Shown: positions 1 to 11,174 of the stretch, in pieces
Numbering within the stretch: position 1 is the stretch's first letter
Layout of the letters: each line of letters starts with the position of its first letter
Origin: Tilletiaria anomala UBC 951
Lineage: Eukaryota; Basidiomycota; Exobasidiomycetes; Georgefischeriales; Tilletiariaceae
Direction of reading: 5' to 3'
Assembly: GCF_000711695.1 (NCBI RefSeq)
Contig: NW_013547006.1
Coordinates: 173,371-237,370 of the forward strand
Length of the DNA: 64,000 nt
Program-made: the position numbers and the translations under genes
The notes under the pieces: model-generated
The model's input: only the letters and a program-made list of their open reading frames with translations
What the model was told of the DNA's origin: nothing
Database searches by the model: none

Positions 1-1769
1 CACCCGTTGACTTCTCCAGCGATGCGTTGCGCATCGTCGATCAATGTCGAGAACTCATTGTTGTCGATCCAGAGGCCGGTGATGCCATTGGCAGCGACAC
101 CATGTCTGATCGCCTTCTGCCAGAAGTCCGAACCAGCTTTGGACGAAAAATCGACGTGCGAGCCCGCGGCTGTCTGTCCCATTGATGCACTCCAATGGTA
201 CGTTCTGGACGAATCGTTCAGCGTAACTGAACTGGTGCCTTTTCCGCCGGCGACAAGCGCGTCCTTGGCAGCTTTGACGAACGCACCAGCGAGTGCCGCC
301 TCCTTGTACCATTTGTGACCTTCAAGCAACCATGGCTTTACGTTGATAATGAGGTGACATTGTAGCTGTTTTTCCAGCTTGTTGCCCAGTCCAGGCGGGT
401 CGGGATACTTTGTCTTGTTCCAAAGAAAGTACATCCTCTCTCCGCTCTGTTCGTCGAGGCAGTATCCAGAGCTGAGATGCATCCCGTCGACTGGGAAGCC
501 ATACTGACGCGTCTCGATCACATAATCCCCCACGGCTTCCTGCGCGTTGTCCAGCTCTGCAAGGGTCATGGAGCTTGCAAGGTAGCCGAAGGAGGCAAGG
601 CGCGGGAGCGTTGGCGATGCTTGCCAATTCGGCGTCACATTCCGCGGAAGGCGGGGTGCGTCGCTTGCGAACTGATGGGAGGCCGTAACGTGCGGCGTCA
701 CAAGTGCTGCTAGTTGAGAGACAATGTCTCGAAGGCGCGGCTTCGGAGCCGGTGACGCTCTTGCTTGAACATCACTTTGAGAATCGAAGCTACTGGCACC
801 TAGCAGGACGTAGTAGTCTAGCGCGCCTTGCTCGATGCTAAAACTGCGCGAGTCGCCGGTACTAAAATCGTGCTCAGCGCCAAAGTCTGCGACGGAAGGG
901 GCGAGCGAGTTGTAGTACATGCCGAGCCAGAAGTTGGTGGAGGAGTTGTACAGCAAATAGAAAGGGCAAAGCTGGAATGTCCACAAGTCATGCGCTGTTT
1001 CACGAATGAAAAGCTGGCGCAACGCAAACGCACCTTGTACAGAGGATCCGTCTCCTCGACATCGTACGCGAGCGAATCGCGTGCATCGAGGATGTACCGC
1101 TTGCCCGTCTTGAGCATAGGGCCTTTTGTCTCGCCAAGCCCGTAGAGGAACTCGGTCGTATCATCGTGCGGCTGGAGGTGGTTGTCGTTGGCGCTGCGAT
1201 GATGTTCCGAAAGCGGCTTGTACCCCTCGCGCTCGACGTAATGAAACACTCGCCCTGATCGCTGGTCATACATGTAGGCTGTCTTGAAGTCGCATAGGAA
1301 GGGTGAGACGGAGGAGGGCCAAGCCCAGGTCAAGCGAACCACATTGGCGAAATTCACGGTGATCTGGATACCTTCTGGCGAGAGAAGGTTGACGATCTTT
1401 GCGTCCGGAACGTGCTGCAGTACGAGGCAGTGTATAAGCGATCGCCTTTAGTTTTGGCATGGCGACCTCGCAACCTACCTCTGCTGTCCATTCGCAACCA
1501 CAACTTCCCTCTACCGTCTCCCACGCGACGCCATCTCTTCCAGTGGGATGCCGATGCCGATCATCCAGCTTGACTTGCAGCGCTTCGGGAGCCAGCTTGT
1601 GCACGACGCGTACAAGGCGGTCCGAGATGGGATGGACATGCAGTCGGTTGCCACTGGCATTGACCAGCGTGAGAATCGGTTCACCAACATCTGCGTTTAT
1701 CGATGGAGCCTGGGTGCCTTTCGGTCGCAAGTTCTCGACGCGCCAGTCGCTCGGATTAACGAGGCGCAT
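1..1769 (-). CDS. Glycoside hydrolase family 31 (alpha-glucosidase-like), partial at left edge
   Basis: Three exons on the minus strand: 1769-1479, 1414-1034 and 971 to the window edge. The introns are 1415-1478 and 972-1033; both are GT-AG and phase 0. Without splicing the frame breaks; with it one continuous frame of about 547 codons results. GH31 landmarks in order are an N-terminal beta-sandwich containing YGLGETKGP and DARDSLAYDVEETDPLYK, then the block SFGYLASSMTLAE at the start of the catalytic barrel, HLSSGY, and GLWIDNNEF, whose Asp is the expected catalytic nucleophile. The C-terminal barrel, including the acid/base, lies outside the window. The family hydrolyses alpha-glycosidic bonds; the exact substrate cannot be told. 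No signal peptide is seen with this start, but the ATG at 1769 is only the first good one and an upstream exon is possible. It is divergent from the secreted-protein gene at 2899. Confidence 0.88.
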
Positions 1770-2898
1770 GGCTACTGTGTGGAAAGACTGCAAATTAGCT
1801 GCTGCGTCAGCGACCTCGTATAAATGCAGACGTGGGCATACATCGTCCTCACAATGACCTGCAGAGTCGATGTGTGCACGCCATCCTCTCTTATAAGACG
1901 GCGATTGGTCTTCTTTCCGAAGGCCCTCTTGTTGGGTCTCCAAGCTGTGTCCCCCACGGGGTGCTGGGCAAGCAGCTGAGTGGCCATGTGCTTCTCTTTC
2001 ACTCTCGTGAGAAACGCGTCGGAAAAGGTGGAGACTCGGATATTCGGTGACGGTCCGAGCCGGTCCGAAGTTGCCGACACACATGTGGTTATGTAATCGA
2101 TGTCCATTGACCCTTCCAAGTTGCAGTTGAGTGAGCTTCCAACGGCACCATCGCACCGACCTTGATGCCTTCTATCTATGCAGTTCTTTGTCCAGAGCCC
2201 AGACGACCGTTGAGCTGCTTTGGTGCGACCATTAGGTCTTATCAGAGGCTCGTGTAACCGCTGCCGACGGGCTGTGCAGCGCACTAGTCTTTCTTTTGCT
2301 TCGCCGCGCCAGCCTTTGTGGGCAAGAGAGGGAAGGAGCTTGTGCCGCTCTCATTGGGCCTGGCCGTCTAAAGTGCTAGCAAGACAAGATTGAATTACCG
2401 CTCGCAAAGTCTCAACCTTCTCGCTCTGGCTTTCTCAGAATGGCAGGGCCTCTTGTCTCCCCTTTAAATACTCTTGAAAAGCTACTACCTTTACATTTTC
2501 CCTTTCCTTCCACCTTCATTCCTCACCTCTCATCTGCGCACCCTTCCTCGCCTGGCTCTAACGAAGCTCATCAGCTCTGGTAGCTGCACTCCCTCCCTCC
2601 CACCCTCACGATAATCCTTCCGTCCACCCTTGCTTTACGTACGGTGAACAGCCACACACCGTCGCTGTCTGATACAACGACCTGTTCCTTCCATCTCGCT
2701 ATTGCCAAGTTCAACGACGGTCAACAACTCGCACAGCTCAACTAAGTACGACACAATAGCTAAGCGCTAGACGCCCAGCAAAAAGCAAGTTACTACGGCT
2801 TCTCAAGCCCCTCGGCAGCGCACCTTCTGGTCAAGGTTATATTACCGATCCCGAACCTCCCCCCTCGCTCCTATCCTTAACGGCCTTCACGAGTCATC
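1770..2898. promoter_or_regulatory. Divergent intergenic region with TATA-like box and CT-rich leader
   Basis: No convincing gene was seen. The right half looks like the promoter and leader of the gene at 2899: a TATA-like TTTAAATA at 2463-2470 is followed by strongly pyrimidine-rich DNA from about 2490 to 2640, a composition common around fungal transcription starts. If that TATA is used, the 5' leader would be about 400 nt, so a leader intron cannot be excluded. The left half would hold the GH31 promoter. Confidence 0.45.
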
Positions 2899-3516
2899 AT
2901 GGCCTTCTTCTATTCTTCCGCATCCAAGTCGACCCTCCTCGCCCTCCTGATCACATACCTTCTGCTCTTGCTCGCCTCCGCCCCCTTCGTCTCCACCGCA
3001 CCGATCTCCCCTTCCGGTTCCAAGAATGTCAACATCAACAATGGCAATGTCATGAACGGATTCCGTTCGGGTCCTGCGCAGTACAGCACGGCGCAAACGG
3101 GTGGGGAAAGTGTCAAGGACTTAAACGGGAACGATTCACTAGTCAGCAAGAAGAAGCGCGATCAGGCCCAAGATGCAGCAGGCGACGCGATCGCACAGGC
3201 ATCTCCTGCTCCGCAGGCTGCAACCAATAACGGCGCTATGCTCTCTGGCACACCCGCTCAGAACGCAGCCGCGTACAGCATCGGCGTCCCCGCTGCTCCG
3301 GCATCGACACCTGTTGCATCATCTTCCACGGCACCGCTGGCAGCGCCCGTACCAGCCCAGCACGCAGAAGCAGCCCCCGCTTCTGACGTCTGGGGGAATT
3401 CGAGCGGTGCAATGGGCGGGGCCAACGGGCAGATGCTGAGCGGTACGGCGACACAGAACAACGCTGCATACAATGAAGGCGTCGCAGCTATTACTGCACC
3501 ATCTAAGACGAGGTAG
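2899..3516 (+). CDS. Small secreted protein with Kex2 site and a twice-repeated motif
   Basis: Single-exon ORF of 205 codons. Residues about 11-33 form a strongly hydrophobic signal sequence ending in an Ala/Ser/Thr-rich cleavage region. A tetrabasic KKKR at residues 84-87 is a likely Kex2 processing site, so the mature form may be the Ala/Pro-rich C-terminal part. That part carries two copies of one motif, consensus NGxMLSGTxxQNxAAYxxGV, at residues 111-130 and 176-195, separated by an Ala/Pro/Ser linker. No cysteines and no known domain were seen. It is likely exported to the medium or cell wall; an effector-like or surface-peptide role is possible but is only inference. No family was recognised. 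The TATA-like box at 2463 and the CT-rich leader support expression from this strand. Confidence 0.75.
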   Translation: MAFFYSSASKSTLLALLITYLLLLLASAPFVSTAPISPSGSKNVNINNGNVMNGFRSGPAQYSTAQTGGESVKDLNGNDSLVSKKKRDQAQDAAGDAIAQASPAPQAATNNGAMLSGTPAQNAAAYSIGVPAAPASTPVASSSTAPLAAPVPAQHAEAAPASDVWGNSSGAMGGANGQMLSGTATQNNAAYNEGVAAITAPSKTR

Positions 3517-3880
3517 CGGCAGCATCAATTTTCTGTCTCGTCTGTTGCCAGCAGCACCAAGCTAGGGGAGTACGCCGCGCTTGTTCAGCTCGAGGAAGCT
3601 CCTGTCAAAGCCCACCAAGTGCTCCTATGTAGCGTGGAAGAATGACATTTCTGATGCTCGATGAAAAAGCGTCCCCATAGCGAGCGCAATCCTCCTTCGT
3701 CCCGCAGACAAGGAGGCTGAATGCGTGTATATACCTCAGGATGACGAGAAATACATAAACAGATGGGAGCAAAACGGTCACACTTGGCGCGAGAGCATGG
3801 GCAATACAGTTGTGTGCATATACCAATCCTAATATACAGTATATCTGAATCGGATTAGTGACCCCTCCGGACCCCTGGGG
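3517..3880. other. Convergent 3' intergenic region
   Basis: Space between the secreted-protein stop and the KCS1 stop. No gene was seen. It contains the odd palindrome ATATAC-A-GTATAT at 3832-3844, in AT-rich sequence that could serve as 3'-end processing signal for either gene. Confidence 0.4.
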
Positions 3881-6800
3881 TCAAGTGGATACGTAACCTT
3901 TCAACCCTTCGGGACTATCACCGAAGATCTCATGGAAGACATCCTCATCGTCAACACGCAAATCGCCAATATCCACCGCGCGCCGGGTCTGAGCTTTCTC
4001 CTCATCTGCAGCTGAAGTACCTAACGCAGCGAGCGCCGCATCGATTCGCTTTTTGCGCTCCGTCTTCCATATCTCCGCGAACGACGCGCACAGATTCTTC
4101 AGACCCCACAGGTAGCCGCTGTCCGGCCCTTCGTGTAGACGCGGCGGGAAGCGCACGACCGGACGGGCAAAATACTCGTCGGGATCGATCAGCTCTTTCG
4201 GCGCCTCCTCGTTTGGATTGCGAAAGTCTGATCCGGTGGTCGAATGTGCAAAATCGATGATACGGATCTTCATCTCGCCTTTCCTCCTACGCGCTTTCTT
4301 CGACCCGTCCATCAGCGGTGATGCTGTTCCGCTGCCAGCCTTGCTCGACTCGGACGAGACGGAGAGCAAGGATGGCGGCACGAGCTTGCCTCCGGATTGC
4401 GCGTCAACCGGCAGCATCGCCGGGCTGGCGGAGGCACTGTCGATCGTCGAGAGAGGAACACCCGCTATGCCGTGCTTGATACGCTGCTCGAAATCCTGCA
4501 TCAGCTTGACTTGGATCTCGTGCGCGCCATCGTAAATAAAGAGCAGGCTGCTTGCATAAAAGCGATACCCTTTAAGGCCGTGGACAATTCGTGCAAGCTG
4601 ACGGAGCTGTTGCACGATCGACGGGAAGTGGTGCAACATCAGTACTTCCCCATTGTCGAAGAAGCGGCCCAAAGCGCGTGGGAAGTCCGCAGGCGCAACT
4701 TGCCGACCATAGTACTTGTCTTGGAAAATGTACGATTCCGTTGTGCAATCAAACACTTGCATGCCGCAGATACGCACACCGTGGGTGCGACTGGTGGTCT
4801 TGTCGCACTTCAACGTCTGGCTGTGCTTCTTTGCTTCCGTGGCATCCAGGCCATACTGGCGCGTGCCCATTTTCAGGTCCAGCACGCAAGGCGAACGCAG
4901 CCTTCCAGTCAGATCCTCCATCAAGAGAAAATGGTCTTGCCTTGCCACATCGTCGTGCTCTTCGTGGTGCCTCGGCAGCAGCGGTGGCGATGCGATGTGC
5001 TCCTTAACTTCTGGTGGCGCTGTCGATGCTGATTCGACATCCTCCATCTCAAATACATTGGCCTCGGGAGAACGGGAGCGTTTCACCGCAGATTGGCTGT
5101 TGGACGGTACAGGCGTGGCTGAGCTAAGCGAAAGGTTCTGAAGCGGCAACGTGGCGTCGCTGTGCGCGCGTCGGGGTCGATGTGGTCCGCCTTCCGGCCA
5201 CGGCTCGTGCTCGCCCGTCGCCGTGGGTGGTCTCGAGCCCCCGGGTGAGGTATCCATTGAGCCGGGAGCCCGTCGCTCCGAATTAGGCGTCCCTGTTCCG
5301 CCTGGTGTCGCTGCTGCACGCTCGCGCGATTCCGATTTGCCGCGCGTACCGTAGGAGCCAGCGGACGGGTGAATGCCGTCCGCATGGCTTCGTTTGGACA
5401 CGCGGCGCCCACGCTTGGTGGGGTCCTTGCTGAAGACCTCCCGGAGCACTTGCTCCTGCAATCGCCGATTGACGGCCGTGCTACCGCGTCCAAAGACGTG
5501 AACCGGGTAGCCGCCTGCAGGTGGCGTGCTACCGGACTGGACGCCCCCATCGATCGGCGTGAAGGAGCCCGGCATCCCCCGAGACACATAGTCGGCGCCA
5601 CCGGGAGAGAAGGAGGTCAAAGGTGAGGCACCGGGTGTCATTGGGCTGGAGGATAGTGGGGGCGTGTTGATCCCTGCCGTGCCTAGCGCCGGCGAATCCA
5701 GTATGGCAGGCGACCATGCCCGATCTACAGCCGGAGCCATTAGCGGAGGTTGCTCGGAAGTCGCACGCTCGAAAGATCGGTTCTGCGCTTGCTGTTGCTG
5801 CAGTCTCGATCGACTCGAGTCGTGGCTGTGCGTCTGGTGGAGAGACACAGTGCGCTGATTGCCCTGGCGGAAGCTGCATCCGCTTCTTCGGAGGACCCAT
5901 TCGGGCATTATGTGCCTGTTCAGCTCGACGGCCACTTCTGGGACCTCTTCGTCATTGTCCTGCTGCCCTTGGAAAATCTTGCGTTTCCCCTGCTGCGGCT
6001 GCGACGACGGCTGCTGCAGTGGCGAGAACCCGCTCTTGACACCAGCAGTGGCAGCAGCGGCACGGGAGGGGTCGCCTTCGGATCCGCGCCAGCCCTTCTC
6101 CTTCGCAGCGGGATCCACATGTCTAAACGTGACGTTGAGCACGCCGAGGTATTGCGGGATGAATTGCAACAGCTTGGGATGGTCCCTCTCGACCGCCTCG
6201 TAGAACTGGTTCTCGCGGCTGACGAGCGGCTTGCAGACAGCGCGCTTCGAGAAGCGGAAGATGGAGCTGTGCCCGCCGACCTGGTTGTTGAACGGCTGCA
6301 GCTGGACCACGGCGGGCGCACGTGCGCTGTGCGCACTGTGTCGGTGCTCATGGGGAGAGGGAGGGTGCGAGGCGGATGGCGAAGGAATGACGATTGATCC
6401 GCGAAGCTGCCCCCCCTCACTCGGCTCCACGCCCGCTGCAAGTTGGCGCTGTCGCGAGCGAGGCCGAGCGCGTATCCTCCTATCCATGTCAAAGCCCTCG
6501 AAGTCCGGGCTAAAGGACGGGCTCGCATACTCGCCTGCATTTCCCTCTTCTCCGACCCCCCAGTCATTCTGGTCGTCCTCGCTCTCGGTCTCCTCGAATT
6601 CCGTCGCGGACCACTGCTCCTCCGAATCGGTGGCATCCCCCTGAGACGGCACGAAGCTCCGACCATGAGGCTGGATGCCCACAATGCCGCCTTTTGATGT
6701 GACAGTTGAGAGAAGCGTCTCAACGGTTCGGCTCTCGACCTCGAGCGGACGACTCTGCTCTGAAAGACTAGGCTCCATCGTCGGCTCCTTGGCATGCTGC

Positions 6801-8374
6801 GAAGACGCATTGAACACGTCTGCAGACGGGCTGCGCAGCGCCGGATTCAGGTGGCCAGGTGCGCTGGGCTCATGAGCAGCAGCAGTGCTGGTGGCATCCG
6901 CGCGTCTTTCGCTGCTGATAATTGATGATGGAACAGCAGGAGGCCACATGGACGAAGAACGAGCCGCCGAGGAGGACGAAGGGGCTGCAGCAGACTCAGC
7001 TGCTTCTGATGTTGCAGCCATCGCTGTTGCCCGTGGCGACCGGCTACTCGCCACGGCACTGGCAGCTGCAGCTGCTTCTTTTCCCAGTTTTGACGATGCT
7101 AGCTGAGGGATGACCCCGGCTGAGCCAGTTTCCTTGAAGAGTTGCAGGCTGACCGAAGCTTTCCGCCCAGAGCTCAACATGGCGGGAGGAAGGCTGAAGT
7201 CTCCGCCATCTTTTGCCATCTTGGCCAATGCTTTACTCTCTTGTTGCTGTTGCAATGCTGCTGACGAGCCATTGACATCCAGCACCCCACTCCTGCGCGG
7301 TGTCATACGTGTGCTAGGACTGCGCTCCTCCTTGGATGAGCCGCCTGCGAGCCTGCCGCTGCTCTGTGCGGAAGACTTGACCGCCATCCCCGTCCGCCCG
7401 CCTGACTCGCTGCTGAGCGGGTCTACAGATGTCAGCCGCTTGTGTGGACTCCACTCGAGTGAAGCGTACTCGAGACCGGCAGGGACAGGCCCGCTCGTCT
7501 GATGCCTGGACGCCCGGGCCGAGCCCCCTTGCCCAAGCGCGCCGCTCTTGCCCTGCTCTTTTCCATCTCTAGAAGGTGCAGCTCTCGAGGCATTAAAGCT
7601 CTGCAACGTCGTTTGCAAAGGCGCTGACATCGGCCAGCCTTGTCCCTTCTCGTGCCCCTTTGGGTCCCCAGCGAAAGACTCGACAGCATCCTCCAAATCC
7701 GACACATCGTCGTTCCTTGCAGTAACTGGCGCGGCCATGCCACTTCCGCTGGAAAAAGTCGAACCACTACTGCCGACAATGGCCGTCACCGGCGATGAGG
7801 CCTTAGAAGATTTGGCTGTGGGTGAAAAAACGTTTTGTCCGAGCGCTGGATAGTTAGGCGGCAGGCTGATATGCAATCCGCCGCCGCCACCACCGGGAGA
7901 GAGCCCAGCAGGCGATGATAGGCCGCAAGAATCAGGCTGGCCTGGAGACCTGCCATTCGGCGATGAGATCGCCGCTGCTGGACGCGAGCGTGGGGTTTCA
8001 GCTTCCGCTCTCTTGGGCGGCGAGCAAGCCGGCAGCGACGCTTGTATCCTCATCGAAGCCTGTTCCCGACGAGGGGATGGACCAGCATCGCCATCAACGC
8101 CGCTGCCTATTGATGCAAGGGCGGTGGCCTCGGCGTTCTTAGCCTGGCTCAGCCCCATCTCGGCAAGTTTGTAAGACGCCTGGTTGTATGCAGCATCCGC
8201 TGAGGATGCATCGGATGAAAAGGCGCTTCCGTGAGTCGCTGCTGATGTAATGGACTGGTGCTGCTGTCTTTGTGGAGGCGATGGCGACGATGACGGAGAC
8301 GATGAGGTTTGCGCGGACCGGTCATGTCGGTGCTCGAGGTTGGATTGAGGGGGGAACGACTGAGGCTGCTCCAT
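3881..8374 (-). CDS. KCS1: Inositol polyphosphate kinase, Kcs1 type (IP6 kinase)
   Basis: Uninterrupted ORF of 1497 codons. The C-terminal part has the IPK family signature PxxxDxKxG as PCVLDLKMG near residue 1161, then [13 protein letters not shown], the SSL/IDF-type motif RIIDFAHST near residue 1375, and [11 protein letters not shown] close to the end. An earlier block, [14 protein letters not shown] near residue 713, followed by QFIPQYLGV, is the N-lobe of the same fold. The N- and C-lobe halves are therefore separated by about 400 residues of Ser/Pro/Gly-rich insertion. The first about 700 residues are Ser/Ala-rich and probably disordered, as in fungal Kcs1. The family phosphorylates inositol hexakisphosphate to diphosphoinositol (IP7), linking phosphate status, vacuole and stress responses. 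Length exceeds yeast Kcs1 (about 1050 residues). The start is the ATG at 8374; no intron is needed. The stop is TGA, so TGA is a normal stop in this genome. Confidence 0.95.
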   Translation of the reverse strand: MEQPQSFPPQSNLEHRHDRSAQTSSSPSSSPSPPQRQQHQSITSAATHGSAFSSDASSADAAYNQASYKLAEMGLSQAKNAEATALASIGSGVDGDAGPSPRREQASMRIQASLPACSPPKRAEAETPRSRPAAAISSPNGRSPGQPDSCGLSSPAGLSPGGGGGGLHISLPPNYPALGQNVFSPTAKSSKASSPVTAIVGSSGSTFSSGSGMAAPVTARNDDVSDLEDAVESFAGDPKGHEKGQGWPMSAPLQTTLQSFNASRAAPSRDGKEQGKSGALGQGGSARASRHQTSGPVPAGLEYASLEWSPHKRLTSVDPLSSESGGRTGMAVKSSAQSSGRLAGGSSKEERSPSTRMTPRRSGVLDVNGSSAALQQQQESKALAKMAKDGGDFSLPPAMLSSGRKASVSLQLFKETGSAGVIPQLASSKLGKEAAAAASAVASSRSPRATAMAATSEAAESAAAPSSSSAARSSSMWPPAVPSSIISSERRADATSTAAAHEPSAPGHLNPALRSPSADVFNASSQHAKEPTMEPSLSEQSRPLEVESRTVETLLSTVTSKGGIVGIQPHGRSFVPSQGDATDSEEQWSATEFEETESEDDQNDWGVGEEGNAGEYASPSFSPDFEGFDMDRRIRARPRSRQRQLAAGVEPSEGGQLRGSIVIPSPSASHPPSPHEHRHSAHSARAPAVVQLQPFNNQVGGHSSIFRFSKRAVCKPLVSRENQFYEAVERDHPKLLQFIPQYLGVLNVTFRHVDPAAKEKGWRGSEGDPSRAAAATAGVKSGFSPLQQPSSQPQQGKRKIFQGQQDNDEEVPEVAVELNRHIMPEWVLRRSGCSFRQGNQRTVSLHQTHSHDSSRSRLQQQQAQNRSFERATSEQPPLMAPAVDRAWSPAILDSPALGTAGINTPPLSSSPMTPGASPLTSFSPGGADYVSRGMPGSFTPIDGGVQSGSTPPAGGYPVHVFGRGSTAVNRRLQEQVLREVFSKDPTKRGRRVSKRSHADGIHPSAGSYGTRGKSESRERAAATPGGTGTPNSERRAPGSMDTSPGGSRPPTATGEHEPWPEGGPHRPRRAHSDATLPLQNLSLSSATPVPSNSQSAVKRSRSPEANVFEMEDVESASTAPPEVKEHIASPPLLPRHHEEHDDVARQDHFLLMEDLTGRLRSPCVLDLKMGTRQYGLDATEAKKHSQTLKCDKTTSRTHGVRICGMQVFDCTTESYIFQDKYYGRQVAPADFPRALGRFFDNGEVLMLHHFPSIVQQLRQLARIVHGLKGYRFYASSLLFIYDGAHEIQVKLMQDFEQRIKHGIAGVPLSTIDSASASPAMLPVDAQSGGKLVPPSLLSVSSESSKAGSGTASPLMDGSKKARRRKGEMKIRIIDFAHSTTGSDFRNPNEEAPKELIDPDEYFARPVVRFPPRLHEGPDSGYLWGLKNLCASFAEIWKTERKKRIDAALAALGTSAADEEKAQTRRAVDIGDLRVDDEDVFHEIFGDSPEGLKGYVST

Positions 8375-9160
8375 TCACCGCTGAGGTCCTCAATGCAGAT
8401 GGCTGCAGAGCTTGATGTGTCAGCTCATCCCAGATATGCGCACGCAGGCGCGACATCTGTAAAGATGCGCATACTCACTTTGCCTTCTCACTGTCTGCAC
8501 CTTATTGTGAATTGCTAGATTGGTGAGCAACCTTGAAAGAGGTCCCTATATACTGTCCGACGGAAGGGCAGCGAGACGAGACGCGTTCTATTGGCGTTTG
8601 AGGGCCTCGGCTGCGAGCGCAATGCTTCCACGCGTTTTATAGACACACGATCACTGGCCTGTTGGGACGAATATGCTGCTTGCGATAGTCCAGACAGCGA
8701 GCTGTGGATGTGGTGGTAGCTATGGGAGTCAAGCATACATGGTTGAAGATAGTGGATCGCAATCAGGTATGTCTTCACTTTCAGTGGGCTGCTCGTCTTT
8801 GATGGTTGCCCGGGGCACTGCAGCAGTTCTCGGGGCGATATCCCGCCGCGCGCACGTGTTCGAACTCGGCGGGTTCGCAACGTGGTGGAGCACGCGCTCT
8901 CACCGTTACTCACCATCATCTTCACCGCGAAATGCACGACATGAACAGGCCAACAATCACCATACTACATTGTGTATGTGATAGAATTAGGGTACATTGC
9001 AGTCAAACGGTCTCCAGCAACAAAGCAGCTGCAAGCCAAACTCTTCGCCCTTTTAGGTCCAAGATCTCTCGTGGGCGATGGCTAATGCTAGCGGACGAAC
9101 GATCGAGCAAATCGTCCAAACAATGCGACACCTCCCGTCTCTGGTTGTCCATGTCAGCTT
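8375..9160. other. Intergenic region upstream of KCS1
   Basis: Presumed KCS1 promoter and leader. Only short ORFs without family features or compositional support occur on either strand. Nothing else was recognised. Confidence 0.35.
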
Positions 9161-9988
9161 TCAGCTTTCAAGGTCAATAGGCCCTGCTAAGGATGGCATG
9201 CGTGATGCAGCGTCCACTTTGATCATTTCTTGCGGTGATGGTAGCGACTCTGGCTGACTTGTCGATGGACGTCGTGGTGTCGGCTTCACTTGCTGCTGCA
9301 GCAACAACAGCAGCAGCTGTTGCTGCAATGGATACGCGCCTTGCCGCGCACCAGATCCTCGTCGAGACGCATCGATGCGCAAGCTCACATCTTGGCTGCT
9401 CTTCCTGACCCATCTGAAGCTTCCAGTGCAGTCACTGCCACTGGAACTCCGCAGTGCTTCTGAGTGCTGTGAGCTCGTCCTTCCTGCTTCTGATCTCCGT
9501 CGCGATTGTATTCCACTGCTTCCATGGTGAAGCGCCTCCAAGCTGGGAGAAGGCGGACGGCAGCACCTACTATGAGTGGACTTGCAGCGGTAAACGCGAA
9601 GATCTCCAGGCACAAGAGGAGGCGACGCGTTGCGGCGTTCGCGGTTCGCTATGCAGCCGCTTGAGGGCGATGGTGACGGCGAGGTCGCGTGGATCAACCG
9701 CCTTGAGCTCGCGAGCAGCTCGCTCGAGGGACCCGCGACGATCCTTTGTCGCTTCAGTGCTCCGTCTTGCCTGCAAAATTGAGAGGTGGGTCTTGCGCCT
9801 TCGCCGCTGCTATTGCTGCTTCTGTTGTTGCTGCCCACACCCAGTCGATGCAGGGCTGCTCGAGAGCTGATGTTCCATGGCGATGATGCTGCTTCCGGCG
9901 TGCTTGGAGGCGGAGGCAGAGGTGTGTACGGCTGGGAAGCGGCAAATGTCGATGCTCCGCGTTCAGAATCGCAAGCTTCCAGCGACAT
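9161..9988 (-). CDS. Low-complexity hypothetical ORF (doubtful)
   Basis: ATG-started ORF of 275 codons on the minus strand, Ser/Arg/Pro-rich, with a Gln/Leu run encoded by CAG/CTG-type trinucleotide repeats around 9290-9335. No domain, signal peptide or membrane segment was recognised. The other strand is also open over much of this interval, as expected for GC-rich trinucleotide-rich DNA, so the ORF may be fortuitous. In its favour are the length and a proper ATG. It may be one exon of a larger regulatory protein. Confidence 0.3.
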   Translation of the reverse strand: MSLEACDSERGASTFAASQPYTPLPPPPSTPEAASSPWNISSRAALHRLGVGSNNRSSNSSGEGARPTSQFCRQDGALKRQRIVAGPSSELLASSRRLIHATSPSPSPSSGCIANRERRNASPPLVPGDLRVYRCKSTHSRCCRPPSPSLEALHHGSSGIQSRRRSEAGRTSSQHSEALRSSSGSDCTGSFRWVRKSSQDVSLRIDASRRGSGARQGAYPLQQQLLLLLLQQQVKPTPRRPSTSQPESLPSPQEMIKVDAASRMPSLAGPIDLES

Positions 9989-11174
9989 GTTTTTGACTTG
10001 ACAGCTGCTCGAGCGGTAGGATCGTCCTAGGCAGACTTACGCGGCGAGCAAAGGTCTTGGGAGCATGACCGGGCAGTAGGGAATTTTTCGATTGGTTGGC
10101 GATAGCCATCCTTGCCATACATGGATTGCGCATTCGATCCATCATATACATGTCGCCACGACAAGCTTCAGCCCCTGTCGACAGTGGGCGAAAGGGATGC
10201 TGCGATGGTGGAGTACACCATTGCTTGTATCTCTAATGTTCAGGCTTCACGCGAGGCCGAGCTGAGAGCTCTGTTAGATTACTTTAGCTGCTTGCTCCTT
10301 TCTTATCGGAACATGGTATGAGGAGTCACGAGAAGCCTGGGCGCCTGAGCCCGCGTCGGTGTGAGTGGTCTCAAAGAGACGAGCCAATTGAAGGCACCAA
10401 CGCGAGCCCACAAAGGGATGACGTCCGTCCATTGATTCTCCCTCATTGTGAGTATTAGTCCATCGGCTCCACAAAGGGGATGCTGGCACGCTCCTCCCCC
10501 TTTCCATTTCTGATCCTGACCCGGGGGACTACAAGCCTCAGATGCGTTCGTGGGTTTGTGGCAAAAAGCAACACACGAACCCGCGACGAAGTCGGTCGCT
10601 TGGGTCAACGTTCTCTGGCGCACCCGGTCCGGTAAACATTCGACAGGTCCGACAGCTCCCATTATATTCGAACATACGTTAACACATATGGCTTGCGCCT
10701 TGTCCATTGTAATTACAGCACAAGGGCCAGTGCGCTGTGCGACAGTGTGAGTATCTATGCATATGTAACAATGGACTCTTCGCGGAAGAACGGAAGAACT
10801 GTCAGGCGAGCAAGGGCAGATATCGCGTCCAAGTGTCACCGTGGGGTATGCACACTGCGTGAAGCAAGCGATCGGGCCTCGAAGGTGCTCATCAGTTGTA
10901 TATACAGTATGTAGGAGGGCTGAGGCATTTGTTAAATTTACGGACCGCTTTTCAGTAAGTTGAGCCTTTGATCAGTGAGTCTGGGCGACCGCCCTACGAA
11001 GGCGCAAGTGTGCAAGGTGTGCCGAGCGCTGTTCGGGACTGCTCGTCCCCCCCACCGTGAGTTCTCTGAATCTTTTGTGCATGCGAAATACATCTTCTCC
11101 ATCCTTTGCCACTTTGGCCTCATTCAGAGAGCAGTCATCGCGGCGCTTGCCCGTGCGATAGGGTACGGTGCAGC
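9989..11174. other. Intergenic region, no gene recognised
   Basis: Only short ORFs are present. It holds the palindrome core ATACAGTAT at 10902-10910, about 265 bp beyond the ALG14 stop. Nothing else could be assigned. Confidence 0.35.

Noticed and set aside
1266-2284. Long minus-strand ORFs upstream of and overlapping the GH31 N-terminus
   Set aside because: Only the part after 1769 has GH31-like sequence in the right frame; the upstream parts do not resemble a signal peptide or domain and switch frames.
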